A stretch of DNA of 64,000 bases from Altericroceibacterium spongiae. GTDB lineage: Bacteria; Pseudomonadota; Alphaproteobacteria; Sphingomonadales; Sphingomonadaceae. Below are positions 63,896 through 64,000 of the stretch, piece after piece. The translations under genes were made by a program, and so were the position numbers. Location of the stretch: contig NZ_RAPF01000006.1 in the NCBI RefSeq assembly GCF_003610805.1, positions 186,001 to 250,000 of the forward strand, read 5' to 3'. Each line of letters begins with the position of its first letter. Positions within the stretch are counted from its first letter, which is position 1. Below the pieces are notes generated by a model, which made no database searches, was not told where the DNA came from, and saw only the letters and a list, made by a program, of their open reading frames with translations.

Positions 63896-64000
63896 CTAAA
63901 GCGTCTTCAAAAATGCGACGATGGCATCCCGTTCATCGGGGGAGAGCTCCCGCTCACGAAGAAGCGGGTCGGGAAGAGGTGGAGGTGCCCTGGTGGTTTC
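63896..64000 (-). CDS. C-terminal end of a probable c-type cytochrome / di-haem cytochrome c peroxidase
   Basis: Only the last 34 codons and the stop (TAG at 63896-63898) are inside the window. The residues LPDPLLRERELSPDERD and AIVAFLKTL match the characteristic C-terminal helix of cytochrome c peroxidases/MauG-like and other class I cytochromes (xxLSxxEkxxLvaFLkxL). No haem motif is visible within the window, so the call is from this helix only. Confidence 0.55.
   Translation of the reverse strand, partial: ETTRAPPPLPDPLLRERELSPDERDAIVAFLKTL

Overview
The window looks like a chromosomal segment of an alphaproteobacterium, most likely a sphingomonad (Sphingomonadales, possibly Erythrobacteraceae-like). 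I infer this from the high-GC codon bias, a sphingomonad-style TonB-dependent receptor, a DivL-type sensor kinase and alphaproteobacterial gene neighbourhoods (aroB-aroK | xerD-accA; divL-tsaE-amgK-murU-addB-addA-trxA). No insertion sequence, prophage, integrase of a mobile element, CRISPR array or rRNA operon is visible. There is one tRNA gene (tRNA-Arg, anticodon ACG).

Region by region. 1-5.0 kb: the end of a pteridine-reductase-like SDR, a glutamine-dependent NAD synthetase, a divergent HxlR regulator/azoreductase pair and a TIM-barrel amidohydrolase. 5.2-7.6 kb: glutathione reductase with DUF488 and DUF421 proteins. 7.6-13.2 kb: shikimate genes aroB/aroK facing left; facing right, a small membrane protein, a 618-residue exported protein of unknown function, XerD and AccA. 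13.4-16.1 kb: an M48 metalloprotease lipoprotein with a LysM end, two Flp-type pilins, a MutT Nudix enzyme and tRNA-Arg. 16.3-21.6 kb: a leucine-dehydrogenase-like enzyme with an ACT-like small protein, a divergent Lrp regulator, a hemerythrin/phospholipase-D/FolE operon and a peroxiredoxin. 21.8-34.9 kb: ahcY, then a tightly packed run of divL, tsaE, amgK, murU, addB, addA and trxA. 35.2-40.4 kb: an inositol-phosphatase-family enzyme, argJ, a small exported protein and secA. 40.4-50.8 kb: an MFS transporter, a diguanylate cyclase, a three-gene RND efflux operon and a CDF metal transporter. 50.9-60.2 kb: an accessory redox region with HxlR- and LysR-controlled oxidoreductases, an MFS exporter, YaaA and a zinc alcohol dehydrogenase. 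60.4-64 kb: a TonB-dependent receptor and the last codons of a probable c-type cytochrome/peroxidase.

The genes mostly form short operons with 4-nt stop/start overlaps. Functional themes are cell-envelope maintenance (amgK/murU recycling, M48 protease, secA), DNA repair (addAB, mutT, xerD), cell-cycle control (divL) and oxidative or electrophile stress (gor, peroxiredoxin, azoR, yaaA, quinone reductase-like enzymes, RND pump). The most notable single observation is the kinase at 23458-25806: it carries tyrosine where a histidine kinase should carry the phospho-accepting histidine, the hallmark of DivL. A second is an SDR-fold protein (52481-53248) that has lost the Tyr and Lys of the SDR active site and sits in a cluster beside an HxlR regulator. 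I did not find a clearly new multi-gene system; several smaller structural puzzles are listed as findings.
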